This document shows positions 10,604 through 22,717 of a DNA stretch of 64,000 bases, piece after piece. The stretch's first letter is position 1; each line of letters begins with the position of its first letter. A program made the position numbers and the translations under genes. Under the pieces are notes generated by a model. That model made no database searches. It saw only the letters and a program-made list of their open reading frames with translations, and had not been told where the DNA came from. The stretch comes from Leucogyrophana mollusca (Eukaryota > Basidiomycota > Agaricomycetes > Boletales). Where the stretch lies: positions 62,001 to 126,000 of the forward strand of contig MU266346.1 of NCBI GenBank assembly GCA_021014945.1, in the 5' to 3' direction.

Positions 10604-13600
10604 ATGGATCCTAGTGAGATTGGCCGATTTGGAACGTTGCGTCTCATGAAGAGAACGGAACCGAATACAACCGTGGCCTCGTTCCCAATCGACGACGAGA
10701 CCGTCACATTTGGGCGAGATCCCAAGTGCAGCGTACGGTTGTACTACCCGTCAATCAGCGCGCTTCATGCAAAAATCATCTTTCAAGACCGGAAGGTGCG
10801 TGGCGCAGTTCTGAATATTTAGCTTGTCCAATTCGAACCGTTCGATCTCTCAGGCATTCATTGTTGTACTCGGCACCAATGGCCTCCTCATCGACGGGTG
10901 TGAAGTACTCCCTTCTACCAACCCATCGTTGCCCACAACCGTACCGGTGTCGAACAACTCGGAAATCGAGATTCACAAGAAGCGCTTTATATTCAGTTAC
11001 CCTCCCAAGGAACTCCGCACTGCTCTTTTCATGAGCCCCTCTAAAGACGTCACGATGACGCCGGGAACCCGCAGAAAAGCCCTTCGCATGTCGATGATCC
11101 AGAGCGCGGAAGTATTTACTCCTAGACCCAGCAAGAACCCAAGCGAGAACTTGAGGATTTTACAAAGCCCGCTGAAGCCACGCTCACAATCCCCCTTGAA
11201 ATACTCACTATACCAACAGCATAAATCTATGGAGGAAGAAGAAGCACAAGACGACGAAGAAGAAATCGTACTGGTCAACGGAAACCACCCCCATGTGGTG
11301 GAGGAAGAGAAGGACCTCGTGATCCTCGAGTCTGTTGAGGTCGAAGATGCGCCAGAGTTTACACAGACGCCAAACCACGGACGAGGTTTGTTGAGTCGTG
11401 TCGCTCAGAAGCAACAACAAACTCCCGTTGCTCAGCTGCAAACTCCTCGCCGGCGGCAACAAACGCGCCCCTCGCTGCATCGCGCGGTGCTCATTCGTTC
11501 CGCTCAACGGGCTGTTTTGAAGCAGGAGATCGAGCGTGAAGAGGAGGAGGAAGAGAAGGAAGTGGAGGAGTTTATCGCGGATGACGAGGCTATGGACGAA
11601 GGTGGTGACGAAGAATATGTCGATGACGAGGATCTAGAACGAGAGAGCGGTGAAGGCGATACCACGGACGAAGATGAAGAAAGCGAGAAAACTCCGCAAC
11701 AGCAGTCTAGTGGATGGAGAAAAAGCATCGAGGCTGTCAAAGGGTTTGGTTGGCCTTTCCGTTCTTCATCCGTCACTCGAGACGCCGACGAACATAAAGA
11801 AGAGCCCCAAGAGTATCAGGTAAGGTCACATCGCGCTTCTCAAGAATCGCTGGCTTACGCGCCCCGGCCAGACGGGCGAGGCAGAAGAATTGCCGCCTTC
11901 GAGTGACCCTGATCACAATGAAGACGAACCCGTTGCTGAGATGGCCGCTACTCCCGCGCGTTCGCGTCCGTTAGGTCAGTTCATGACACCGCAAGTTCCC
12001 CATCTTACGGGTGTGGGCCGTGGCGCTGGGCGGAATTCGTATGGCGGTGCCATGGGTACAGGACCGAGGAGAGTGCGCGTCGAACCAAAATGGAAAATCA
12101 CAGACATTGTCGTGCCTATGCCCTCCGATCCCAACGAGGACTCTGGGAATAGTACCATTCGTACCACAGTCAAGACCGAGGAGGACGAGCACGAAAGGGG
12201 CAGAAAAGTGACTCAACGGATCAGCGAGGAGGAGCGAAAGGTACGTCCCATTACTTGTCTGCTTTCTTAACTTTGCTTATGCACGGGCTTCGCACAGGCT
12301 ATCCAGGAGCGTCGCCGCTCAGCGCTCACCACACCTGACCCTTATTTCGGCGGGCAAGTGCCGGGATTCGGTGCCAGGAGGTTCTCGAACGCACCTCCCG
12401 CATCGCCCGCGCCCATGTCACTATCAGGAAGGAAGAGTGTATCCCCATCTAAAGCACGCATGAGTCTCTCTCCGTCTAAGATGGGCGGTCTGCGTGAGGA
12501 AGATCACAGCGGAAGCGAGGAAGAGGAAGACACCCGGTCACTTCTGGCTCGGATGAAGAAGACCGTTGAGGAGATGAAGAGACGACGGAGCGTGGGCCCC
12601 TCCTGGGAAGGGGAGGAAGAGGAAGAGCACGATAAAGACGAGGACCAGCCGGACGAAGGGGCCGAGTCGCAGGAAGGTAGCGACAAGGAGAATGGTGGAG
12701 CGACTGATTCGGAAATCGACGTACCTGATGTTACGGGCGACGTGCAAATGCTCAGTGGTGAAGAAGAATCCGAAGGGGAGGAGCAAGACCGGAACGACGA
12801 GAACGCTGTGCCACACTCCGGTGCTGTGAAGAACGACGTGTCCCATACACCTCACCTCGAGACCCTCAAGCATCTCTTCCCCGCACCGAAAGCAGGCCCC
12901 AGTACGCCGGCTGTCCGAAGTATGCGAGACCTGTTCAAGAAGCCCCAAGGTGAAACTTCAATGCAAACACCCCGGATGGACGGGATGCGAGACATGTACC
13001 TCCGAGAGGAGAAGCGCGTCCCCGATACACCTGTCTTTGAGGGTGTGGGTGAATTGCTGAAGACGCCTACAGGCTATCGTCCGGAACAAGGTAATGATCG
13101 TGATCATGAGCGCAACGATACGAATGAGGGTGGCGCAGACATCTTGCAAGATGAGAAAAGGCGGACGGAGATACCCACGCGCGCCGGATCCTCGGGGAAG
13201 GCCCCTGTTACCACGGGTGCAATACGCCGCAAAACCCCTCATTCTACCGGTGGAAGCTCCAAGGCCCAATCCGCTGCCGCACGAGGGGAGCCACGTGTGG
13301 AGAATATCGAAGACGACGAGACTCAAGTGGTGCCTGCTAAGACCAACTCGCAAGGCGGGGCCGAGGCAGATAAGGGAGTACGTCCAAAAGCGAGACTGCT
13401 CCGAGGGAGGAAAGAAGCGCCTGTGTTTGAAGATGAGGTTCGCGACTCGCGATTCTGCTATGTGACCGTATGACCAACTGACATTTTCCAGGACGATGAG
13501 CACCATCAAGCTGATCAAGCTGTGCCACCGGAGCCCAAGCTCACTCGGACAAGGAAGGTGAAGACCGAGCAGGATACCCCAAACATATCAGAAACTGTCA

Positions 13601-14446
13601 GTTGATGTCTCCCAGATGGAGCTTGTCCGTGAACTCATATCTTCACAGGCACCCAAGCTGCGATCGTCAACCAGAAGCAAGACCACCCCGGTTCCGGTAG
13701 CCGTTACAGCAACGAAGGTGGTGCGCAGCGAGCCCTCTAAAGCAGTCCGCAAGCCTCGAGTGCCTACCCGTCAAACCCCTCAACCCCAAGTTCGAAGTGC
13801 AACCCCAACGGAGCCGCAAGCTTCTCGTAGTACAACCGCCAGACCAGGGCGGAAGGGCAAACCCAGCACTGACGCAGACCCCCCAGTGGACAGCGTCGAG
13901 GTGCCAACTCGCGCGCCCAGCAGAGGCAAGAGCAGAGGCAATGTCAGCCATGCAACCGAGGTTATTGATGAAGGCGATGACGATGACCCTCTCGACTCCA
14001 TCGGACAGCCCGATGAACCCGAGCCAGTGCGTACTGTCAAGGGTAAGAAGGGCAAAGCAAATGCTACACCAACTATTAAAGAAGAAGATGACGAGGGCAC
14101 CGCAGTGGCCAAGGCTAAACGGGTGACCCCAGCTGCACCCAAGGCTGCTATTCCTTCAGGCACATCCCGCACCCGGGCAGCGTCTGCCAAGAAGCCAACT
14201 CCAGCACCTTCGAAGCTCACATCTAAAATTTTACCAGAGGAAGGGCCCGGGTCAGGGACGAATAAGGAGAACACACCTTCTGTAGATGACGAGGATGCTC
14301 CCGGACAACCTGCGGTGCTGGCCGCTGCTAAAGCAACTCGGGCAAAGAGGACTGCGCCAGTTGCGACGAAGGCCAAAGAAACGGGGAAGGAAGTAGAGGT
14401 GACCACGAAGTCGAGAGTTACGAGAACTACCCGATCACGAGCCTAG
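10604..14446 (+). CDS. FHA-domain protein with TP repeats and KEN boxes (Ki-67-like architecture)
   Basis: Six exons splice cleanly in frame (10604-10795, 10854-11819, 11872-12240, 12298-13437, 13492-13596, 13649-14446) into about 1,189 residues. Residues 1-120 form an FHA phosphothreonine-binding domain, with the hallmark FGRDP and ISALHAKI. The rest is low-complexity, acidic and Ser/Pro-rich, with a basic Ala/Lys/Thr-rich C-terminal third. About residues 693-770 hold four tandem units starting at T693, T712, T733 and T753: TPHLETLKHLF, TPAVRSMRDLF, TPRMDGMRDMY and TPVFEGVGELLKTP. Two KEN boxes lie at about 639 (SDKENGG) and 1130 (TNKENTPS). FHA plus TP/LF-type repeats plus degrons resembles vertebrate Ki-67, a chromosome-periphery protein; MDC1-like repair adaptors are the alternative. 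No RVxF PP1 motif was found. Function is inference. Confidence 0.8.
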
Positions 14447-14743
14447 CATTATGGTGAAATACGGCGTACGCACACGAGGTGTTAGACCTGATGGATTCGA
14501 TTTGTATGTATATCTCTTCCCATTGTCACGAGTAATTGAATTATATGTCTATGCGACGCCCTTTGATCACCGCGAAGCACCCGCCTCACGACCTTCTCGT
14601 TGCCATAGAATAGATATATGGTACTATCTGGCAACTTGATAACTTCCAAGCAACTTCCTGAGTGACGCCCATGACAGTGGTGGCTGGCCAAGACAGCCGA
14701 GATGGAGCCTGAGTCACTGGTAACGCTCAGCGCCACTCAGCGC

Positions 14744-15287
14744 TCAGCCATCACCTTGAAGGACATCAGAATAGGTCCTGCGTTGCCCAGCCTCATTCCG
14801 TGGGAAATCTTCGAGGCCAAGGTTCTCCCATTCTTCGAAGTCTGAATCGATGTGGTTCCCATCATCCACATCTACGAGGATGACTTTCCGGTTTCCCTGC
14901 AGTATCTCGAAGTCTCCCAAGCAGCCTTTCTCTGCATACCGATTAGACAAGTATCATGAAACAATAATGCATGAACCACGTACCTTTTCTTTTTCCTTTA
15001 GACGGTACCCACCGTACCTCTGCGAGGCTAGCAAGTGGGCGGACAGAAGCCTGGGGAGGATAACCAATGTTTTGGTTCTCCGTCTTCGCGTCTTGGCTGT
15101 CCTCAGAGCGACACCACGAATCATCCAATTGAGCTCCACAGATGAATGAACCGGCTCTCCATTCTCTATCACCGCGCCCTCGGCTGCCGATCTGATGACC
15201 GTACAGTGGCTTCAGTATCGACTGGACCACGACTGCAAGATTTCCTCACCTTCCGCATGACAATAACGCCTTTCTTGGAATAACTCA
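14744..15287 (-). CDS. Possible small hypothetical protein
   Basis: A protein-like frame runs from about 15230 down and joins across an intron with good ends (donor GTACGTGG, acceptor TATGCAG) to an acidic last exon containing KVILVDVDDGNHIDSDFEEW and ending DVLQGDG. A candidate first exon, MSYSKKGVIVMRK, at 15287 is followed by a donor. The only acceptor that keeps frame would make a 28-base intron, which is too short, so the 5' end is unresolved. No family is recognised. It lies tail to tail with the FHA gene. Confidence 0.3.
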
Positions 15288-15289
15288 TG

Positions 15290-16504
15290 ATGCTCGTCGA
15301 TTTCTGGTGGTGAGTGAAGTTGCCTGTGCACAGTGTCTTAACTGACGGGCCTTTATACTAGTTTGTTGGATCCAGCTCGGACGAGTCAGTCTGAGTCGGT
15401 ATGTGGGCGTGACCGAAATCAGCCCATAATGACTGCTATGAGTGTCATATTGCAACTCAACGTTCGCTGCCGAGGTGTTGAGATGGTTCTCGGAAAAATG
15501 ACGACACCGCCTCCGAACTATGTGACTCACTCGTTTCAAGCCTGCCTGAGCCGTGGCGCTGTACACTGCAGGAGTCACAGGTTGAACGTTGACCAGGCGG
15601 TCCCTGAGCACCACTCGTGTCCGTAACGCCACACGGGGCGAACCTGCCCACAGGACTGACACCCCTCGGTTCGCTGATCGACCCACCGGCAACGCAAAGG
15701 CTTAGAGGTACGCATAGACCTGATATGGTCGTGCGTGTTGCTGGATAGTATTACTAAGTGTTTCCATCACCCCAAGTCCTAAACGCATGCTGCATACTTG
15801 CCAACTCTCGTTAGGACATTCACCAAGTCTCATGGATCGAACCCCGTTTCACTTTTGGCGTCTTGACTTTGATGCTGAAAGGAGGCTGCACACCATGCTC
15901 AGAAGGTTTGTTTTGATACCCCATCACCATTCGAGCTGATGACGAGATCGTTTTCTCGTGGATGCGGAGAGACCCTCAACTGCATGACACCGCTGTGCAT
16001 CGCTGCCAAGCCGCAGCGAGGCGACGCAATTCGTAATCTCCACTGTCGAAGCAGCTGCTGAAAGCTCTGCACTAACGCCGTATGCCAGCCACATCCGTCT
16101 CGTTCTACCGCCGCCGTCCTCATGCTCACGGGTCCCAGATAGCAGAGTCGATTGCGGTAAATGTAATCCTAGCGTTTCTTTCAAGCCAGAACCACTTACA
16201 AGCAAATGACAGGGGTCATGACTCCTTGCGTTGGCTCCCACTATTCCGCAGTTTGTAACTCCTTCGTGATAGCCTCTCATACGTTCACATCACATGCTCT
16301 TCTCGACACGGCAGTAGGAGGACGAGCCTTCCATTTCACTCATAGTCTTATCTGCATTCTTCTTCTGGGAATATCAGCCCGAAATCGTACAAAAGGACCA
16401 TATGGATCTCATCTACCGTGGGTCCCTTGACCGTGGGGTCTAGTATATCTACCGTGCATCCAGAGGCAGCAGCACTATACCTCTCCCCCCTTCAGAGTTG
16501 GACC
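15290..16504. other. Intergenic region upstream of the iminopeptidase-like gene
   Basis: About 1.2 kb with no supported gene. Close to the next ATG the 10-mer ATCTACCGTG occurs twice (about 16411 and 16448) with a third CCGTG between them, a possible short repeated element in the promoter of the hydrolase. Confidence 0.4.
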
Positions 16505-17465
16505 ATGTCCGAAACTACAGGATTTATCAACTTTGAAGTCGCCAACGAGACCTTCCAAACATGGTACAAGGTTGTTGGAGACTTGAAGGCTGGCGTCCGG
16601 CCGCTAGTCACCCTTCACGGAGGTCCCGGGATGTCTCATGTATACATGATTTCGCATAGCGAACTCTTTGTCACACATGGCATACCCGTGGTGTTTTACG
16701 ATCAGCTAGGGATCGGTGCATCCACCCATTTACCAGATAAACCCAAAGAGTTCTGGACTGTTGAGCTCTTCATGGACGAGCTTGACAACGTCCTCGACAA
16801 GCTTGGCATCGCCGACGACTACGATCTACTGGGTCATTCGTGGGGAGGCATGTTAGCGGCAGATTATGCCTCCACCAGACATCCTTCGGGTCTTCATCGA
16901 CTCATAATATCGAGTGCCCCGCCAGCAACGAGTTTGTGGGAGCAGAGCATGCATCAGCTGCTTCAGGGGTTTCCGAAGGAGTTTAGGGAGATGCTGCATA
17001 AGCACGAGAGAGAGGGCACAACGTCAGATCGGGAGTACCAGGACGGCATGCAGGTCTTCTATAATAAGCACACCTGCACGAATAAGCCGTGGCCACAAGA
17101 GCTCACCGACTCGTTCGCCGCGATGGATGAGGACCCTACTGTCTATCAAACAATGTGCGCGTAGTCGTTTCTTCACGCTCAGAGTCACTGACATCGTACT
17201 GTTGTACTATAGGTTAGGGCCGTCTGAATTCCATACCATTGGCTCGTTGAAGACATGGTCCACTCTTGACCGCCTTCATACCATTAACCGCCCCACGCTC
17301 CTTACGAACGGCATAGCAGAAGGAGCACAGGACTTCTGTGTCATGCCATTCTTTGAAAAGATCCCGAGAGTCAAATGGGTGCGGTTTGCTGAAACTCATA
17401 TCCCGTTCTTCGAGGACAAAGAGAGATATTTCAATGTTCTTGGCGAGTTTTTGACAGTAGAGTAA
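16505..17465 (+). CDS. Alpha/beta hydrolase, proline iminopeptidase type (peptidase S33)
   Basis: Two exons (16505-17154 and 17213-17465, joined as QTM-LGPSEF) give 300 residues, normal for the family. These serine hydrolases remove N-terminal proline, or act on related amides and esters. Visible motifs are the oxyanion-loop HGGPGMSH, the nucleophile elbow GHSWGGM, and the C-terminal catalytic His in AETHIPFFED; the acid is probably in the region around AEGAQDF. There is no signal peptide, so it is probably cytosolic. The upstream in-frame ATG at 16418 is less likely, because the family start is close to MSETTGFINFEV. The gene lies 0.4 kb from a terpene synthase, and members of this fold occur in fungal metabolite clusters, but a housekeeping role is as likely. 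Confidence 0.85.
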
Positions 17466-17887
17466 TTGACTAGATGATACACAGGGCGAGTGTGAGCGAG
17501 TACGAATAAGCACTATTGCCAACGATGGAACGGTGGTACTGTGATTATGGGGCTCTAATTCCATCCTCAATGCGTGCGTGAACCAATACTGAACCAGCGT
17601 GCCTAAGGTAACTAACTTTGGTTCCATTCTTTCTTCTACGACCACAGGTTAGGGGATTCCGAGCATTCCAGCGTATGCCCTGCCATCCGGGAGAAACAAA
17701 GGTGCAATTAGCAGTCCTATATCTAGTTACAAAATATGATGTAAATACTGTTCATGGAGAAGAGGAATCGCTAGCTGTGCGTAAAATATAAGTAGAGTCA
17801 AGGATACACATGAACAAAAATTAAGATTATATGTAAGAGTAAAACCCCCTCCATCAACGATTAAAGTCTCAAACCTATTTGAACCAA
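17466..17887. other. Convergent 3' flank between hydrolase and terpene synthase
   Basis: This spacer lies between two convergent genes. It is AT-richer than its neighbours in its second half (about 17,700-17,880), as expected for 3' ends. No gene or clear terminator is seen. Confidence 0.5.
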
Positions 17888-19095
17888 TTAAAGGCGCTTG
17901 GGCAATAGTTCCACCTTCCTATGCTTTTGGATCAATAGCCCCTCGTTTCCAAAATACCTCGGTGTTTCGAAACTCCAAGCCTCGTTCGCTCGTGCCCAAT
18001 TTCCAAGCCCATCAATATATCTTGCTACCTGAGCGTCGATCTCCTCGCCCCAACTCGGAACCCGAATAGCATTCTCCATAAATTCTGCTTCCAGAGCCTG
18101 ACAATATTTGTCGATCCAGGCCAGAGCGCCGTCTAAATCCAGATCAAAGTCGTACATCACGACGGTGACTGCGTTGTGACCATCGTCGCCCCGAGCCTGT
18201 TCCACGTTGTAAGAGTAGAGGTCCTATCAAAAAGCGCATCAGACACGTCCTTTTGCACTAGTCAAGGTTGAGAGCATACATTGGCAAGACATATCATGTC
18301 GGTGATGCAGCGCTCCAGCTCTAAGATAAGCGGGTGATTCAGAACATCCTCCGGCAGATCCATTCCTAACTCGAGGAAGACAAAGCATGGATATGTCCCA
18401 ATTGTGTCGCGCCTGACGACGAGATAGCTCTCAAAGTCACGAATGTGATCTCGGTCGCGATCTTCGGCTTGAACAGCCACCGCGGCTGTGTAGGAGTCGA
18501 AGCTCTCGATGAAGCGGCGCTGAGTGAGAGGGCTTGGTTTCGCAAATTGAAGGGTATGGCTCCAAAATCTGGAACCGCGGCAAGATGAGCGTGGAAAACG
18601 GGCGAAGATGTCATCAAACCGTACTGCCGTGTTATCTCTCCGACCACGCACTCCCCCTGTGGGCGGGGTGAGGCGGGGTTCATTAATGCATCCATGATGA
18701 TAGATGCCTGCTGGCGAACGACCGGACCCGCCTCGCAGTCGGACAGGTCATCGAAGACAAAGAATAGATTCATCATGTCACAGCATGCTCGCAGTTGGTC
18801 TGTAAGGGCGTCAGGATGCTGAACAACAGGAAGAAATTTTGACTACGTTTGTTGGCCAGAGGGAACGCGAGAGACGTCAAAAGACCTTGAAAGAGAAGCG
18901 TCAGCACAAGTTACAGGATTCATCTATGAGTGACTGACTAAAGTCGCAGAGGTCGAAAGCTCGCTGAGCTTTGACGTCCAAGGCGTTGAAGCTGTTGACC
19001 CAAGCGCGAGAGGACGCGCCAACTTCCTTGTAGCGGGAGTTGAGGCGACGAGGCCACGGCCACTGTGACAGTGTCTCAGGGATGAAGAAATGCAT
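17888..19095 (-). CDS. Class I terpene synthase (probable sesquiterpene synthase)
   Basis: This enzyme would ionise a prenyl diphosphate, most likely farnesyl diphosphate, and cyclise it. The N-terminus (MHFFIPETLSQWPWPRRLN) has the W-W-P-R pattern of mushroom terpene synthases. Short exons then join through LLTSLAFPLA and the metal-binding motif in MNLFFVFDDLSDCE. The pyrophosphate and helix region RRFIESFDSYTAAV follows, with RRDTIG. The second metal site is complete only after splicing: LAN at one exon end joins DLYSYNVEQARGDDGHN to give the NSE triad N-D-x-x-S-x-x-x-E. The C-terminus (VPSWGEEIDAQV, DGLGNWARANEAWSFE, RYFG) matches the family. All key residues are present and no frame break is needed. 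Product specificity cannot be told from sequence alone. Five or more short introns are typical of these genes. Confidence 0.9.
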
Positions 19096-20524
19096 TGAGA
19101 GAACGAGCACTTGATGAAATTCGACCCGTTGTTTTCGACCACCTTTATGTTGTGGTCAGTATTGGCACCTCTTCAATCCAAATCTTTGGTTCGGAAGACG
19201 CCATCTTCGCAATCTTTTTAGACAATGTGGGCTAAGACTTAGCTTGAGGTTTTTCGCCTTGGGCTGCAAATTCGGATAAACCAACTCACTCGCATGGAAT
19301 CGTTAGATTGGCCCCAAGTGCTCCCCAAGTACACGAAATGACAATGATCGAGTGTCATGCGGCGAGTTAGCCCCCGGTGGTCTAAAACGTTTCCACTAGC
19401 TTTGACTTTGGCTCCACGCATGCGGCTGTAAGTTTTGGCGGTCGTTTCTCGTGGGCCGCCGGGTACTCGAGTTAGTGCGTCCAGGGATATGAGAGCCGAA
19501 TTTCGAACATGCGAAGGTGGCCATGTGCTCCCTTGCACAAGGAGATCGACGATTCGACACAAAAGGCGTTGCTTCCGCCCGTCAGGCAGAACGCTGACTC
19601 AGATGTGGACAGAAGCATGCGATAGGAGCCAGGGTGAAATCGTGCCGGCTTTGAATCAAGTTTGAGGTCACAGTAGTCAATCAACTACAACCTGCTATAT
19701 TCGGTGGTGGCCACATAGAGAGTCAAAGTATGTTTGATCGACGAGACCCACTATGGTCCGTGAGGAAGCTCCAAGAGGCTCCGAGTCGAGTAAGGCCAAT
19801 CGAAAATTTCTGTGTAGTTTATCATTCAGATCCTTGCCATCAAAGGAATCGTCCCCCTAGGTTGATTTATGAGAGCTTTGATTCCCCAATTTTCCTTGGG
19901 ACGGGATGCTCGGAATTTAGATCGGTGACAGAGCAGAAGATGACGGACTGCAGTGTTCCTGCTAATCGCGCTTCGCCACGTGGCATACACGTGAAGGTGC
20001 CAACCAAGCACTATCCCCTGCGGTGGTTTCGCCAGAACCCATCAGTCGGCACAATCATACTCGCTCGCTCAGTTCTAATTATTTCTCCCCGCTATTTCGC
20101 ACTCGTAATCTGGAGGATATCCACTGCCTCTTCGAGCTCACAGAATTTAAATACGTCCAAAACCCACTGAGCTGTTGAGGTTCTGCGCTTTTGTCGCACT
20201 GTTTCTGAAAATTTGGCTGGGTTACATCGTGACTGCCGACTTGGGGTTCTGCCGAAACCACCATAAGGGATAGTATGGTCAAGTCTGACACTGGAATCAA
20301 AATTCGGTGCCGAGCAAGTTTTTGTCGTGCAAATCGTACCTAAAGACGATGTCAACGGAAAGCACATCTAAAGCACCAAGGAGAGAAGGCATGATTAATT
20401 CTGATATCGCATACAGTAATACTCTTGTACAGCAAACTGTACAAAGGCATACAACAACATAAGGGAGTGCGAAAAGTTTGTACAAGCAAGGAAGGTAAGA
20501 GAGGCTGAGTACGAGCGAAAGATA
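19096..20524. other. Intergenic region between terpene synthase and membrane protein genes
   Basis: About 1.4 kb. An ATG-initiated frame of 146 codons (19730-20170, plus) and a minus-strand frame around 20092-20367 exist, but neither has a recognised motif or convincing composition. The 19,100-19,700 part should hold the terpene synthase promoter; no clear TATA box was seen. Confidence 0.4.
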
Positions 20525-21946
20525 TTAGAAGGGTGCATTGTAAGGAGGCACCTTTCCCTCTTCCAACGATGTCGGAGACGTCTTCTCCGGATTGAAATCC
20601 TTCAACGGGTACACGCGATCAACATCATGCTGGATGCTAACTTCTATCCGTTTCGAAGGACGCGAGGTGCGTGGCGCTGTGACCGTAGAACCGCGGCTCG
20701 GGTGGGAGTTGGAATCGTGAACGCGTTTGGCAGCGCTCAGAACCCCCACGCGTGCGATGATAAGCATCGGTGTTGTTGCCTAAAGTCACGGCGTCATCAA
20801 AGAAATCCCCGGGTAGGCGCAGCATGAACTTACAGCTAGCTGAGAGACTGGACTGATGCCCACATTTCCAGCAACGTTCCCACTGACGTCTAATGCGAAG
20901 AGAATAATAGTAGCTGTGGCAAAAATAGCTCCGGACTCGAGAACAGTAAACATGGCGGTTTTGTAGGAGGCCTGCTTCCCATTCGTGTTCACTGACTGTT
21001 TTTCCGCACACCATAGGCGGTAAGCGATCCCGAACGTGACAAGGGTGTTGACGGCGACATCCATGGCCCAACCAGATAACCCCCACGCTTGGACGCTGTG
21101 GCTAAAGACGTCGGTAGCCGGTTCCGTTAAAAGGACGGCTGCCACAAGGATTGTTCCTAGTTTGCGAAGATGAGCAAACGAACTGGCGCCGCGTTTATGA
21201 AACTTCACGGACCGATATGAATACATTCCATGATGATCTACGGATAAATGTCAGGTAGTAGTTCAAACCCAAACGTTGACGACTCACCGGTACAATGCAT
21301 ATCTTCCAGTTCCGCGCCCAAACCATGTAGAGTCTCCATATCTGAGAGGAGTATGAGATTGAATGACGAATGGAACAGGGAGCGAGCTCACGAGTAATAT
21401 ATCTTGTGAAAAAACCTGTCAAACAAATTTTAAGCACACGATGAACTGTTATTGGGAAAACGACTCACTGCAAAGTTGTACAACATATTCTTGGCAGAGT
21501 AAATGGCGTTGGATTCGACGGCGAAATATAAGTCCGGTCCTCCAGCGGCCATGACCTCCAGGTCAGTATAGGCCTGCAAAACCTGCACCAGCGATAACGA
21601 AACATGTGCGGTGCACAGGGAAAACAACAGCAAAGTCGAGGCGAGAAGAGGTCTGAGGCCCGGTGAGCAAGGGATGAGCAGAATGGGGGAGGTCTTACAT
21701 GCTGATCTTTTGGACGTGCGACGTGAGGACCCATAAGCACGTCACGAACAATATGACACTAGAAATGAACAATTCGTCAGTTGCGCCGGCAGCAAAGTAG
21801 CTGAGCATCCGCACTTCGCGCCTAGGTCATGATATGACATTAATATCGTCCCAAAAATGCATCGGAGACTGTCCCTTACCGTATAGCAATGTTTCAAACC
21901 AGATGGCTATCAAAGACATCCGTCCAAGTGGGGGAAGAGCGACCAT
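20525..21946 (-). CDS. Polytopic (probably 7-TM) membrane protein, agaricomycete-type
   Basis: This resembles an expanded agaricomycete family of integral membrane proteins of unknown role. Hydrophobic blocks in order include MSLIAIWFETLLYG, VILFVTCLWVLTSHV, the loop AAGGPDLYFAVESNAIYSA, then IWRLYMVWARNWKICIVP, a Trp-rich helix characteristic of the family, then LGTILVAAVLLTEPATDVF, WAMDVAVNTLVTFGIAYRLW and SGAIFATATIILFALDVSG. A polar cytoplasmic tail ends PPYNAPF. The last four exons join in frame. Around the second exon, frame is kept at both ends only if one G is added at each donor (exon ends near 21880 and 21702). The 5' end may therefore hold base-calling errors, or the gene may be damaged. 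It sits between the terpene synthase and the GMC oxidoreductase; a link to transport or sensing is only a guess. Confidence 0.65.
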
Positions 21947-22717
21947 GGTGAACTCAAAAGAAAAGAGTGTGATGACGCTGGGACGCGGACCTACCTCCAT
22001 GAAATCTGCATCTATCTATTTATTCTATCGAAGTTGCTTGGCCCTCGAGCTTCATGTTGAGGCTCCAGCGTGCTCAGGCCTGGAGCCGATTGGGGAAAGG
22101 ATCGGATTTGGCCAGCCATGTGGATCTGCCAACCATTTGAGCCCTTCTGAACTATTCCAAGCGGTACCCGCACTTTCCCAGACTTTCCCGCATCGTTGCA
22201 GATCGCGGCCCACCACTCACCGAGACTAAAAATTGCGAGCTGGTGCATGGTTGGTCCTTGGCGTTGCAGAAATTGATGAAGATATTTGCACTAGCATGTT
22301 CGGCTCGGTTGTGACGCGCTATTACGGGCCATCGCTGGTAGATCTCTCAGCTTGACGCGTGAAGGAGCCACGCTGGCGGCCGCGGGAGGATGATGACGAT
22401 ACCAAAGGATGCCAATCACAAGACTTGATGGTTGCCGATCGCCCGATTTCCAACCAAAAAAAGTTGCCGCGGTTTGCCCAAATGCACTAAGAACTTCGGG
22501 GAGCTGTCGCGGTAATATTAATGACTTGCTGCTACTGTACTAACCACCAACCTGAGTTGGGTCCTAGACTTAAACGGGACTGTATGTGCTCAATGCTAGT
22601 AAGCAACCCACCAGCTTGTTTCAGCTTCTCAACGAACAGTATTTGTAGGCAAGCCAAACTCCATACTTTATATTCGAAATCTATCGTCAAGCTCGATTGT
22701 AAACGCAAAGACTCATC
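21947..22717. promoter_or_regulatory. Divergent promoter region between membrane protein and GMC oxidoreductase genes
   Basis: A 0.77 kb spacer between the 5' ends of two divergently transcribed genes, so both promoters lie here. There is no gene. A GCGGCCGC site occurs at about 22377-22384, but no regulatory motif stands out. Confidence 0.45.

Noticed and set aside
13780..14406. 208-codon minus-strand frame opposite the FHA gene
   Set aside because: It is antisense to a low-complexity Ala/Lys/Thr region and has only Ser/Val/Ala repeats.
19730..20170. 146-codon ATG frame between terpene synthase and membrane protein
   Set aside because: No motif, no homologous feel, and no splice partners; likely random.
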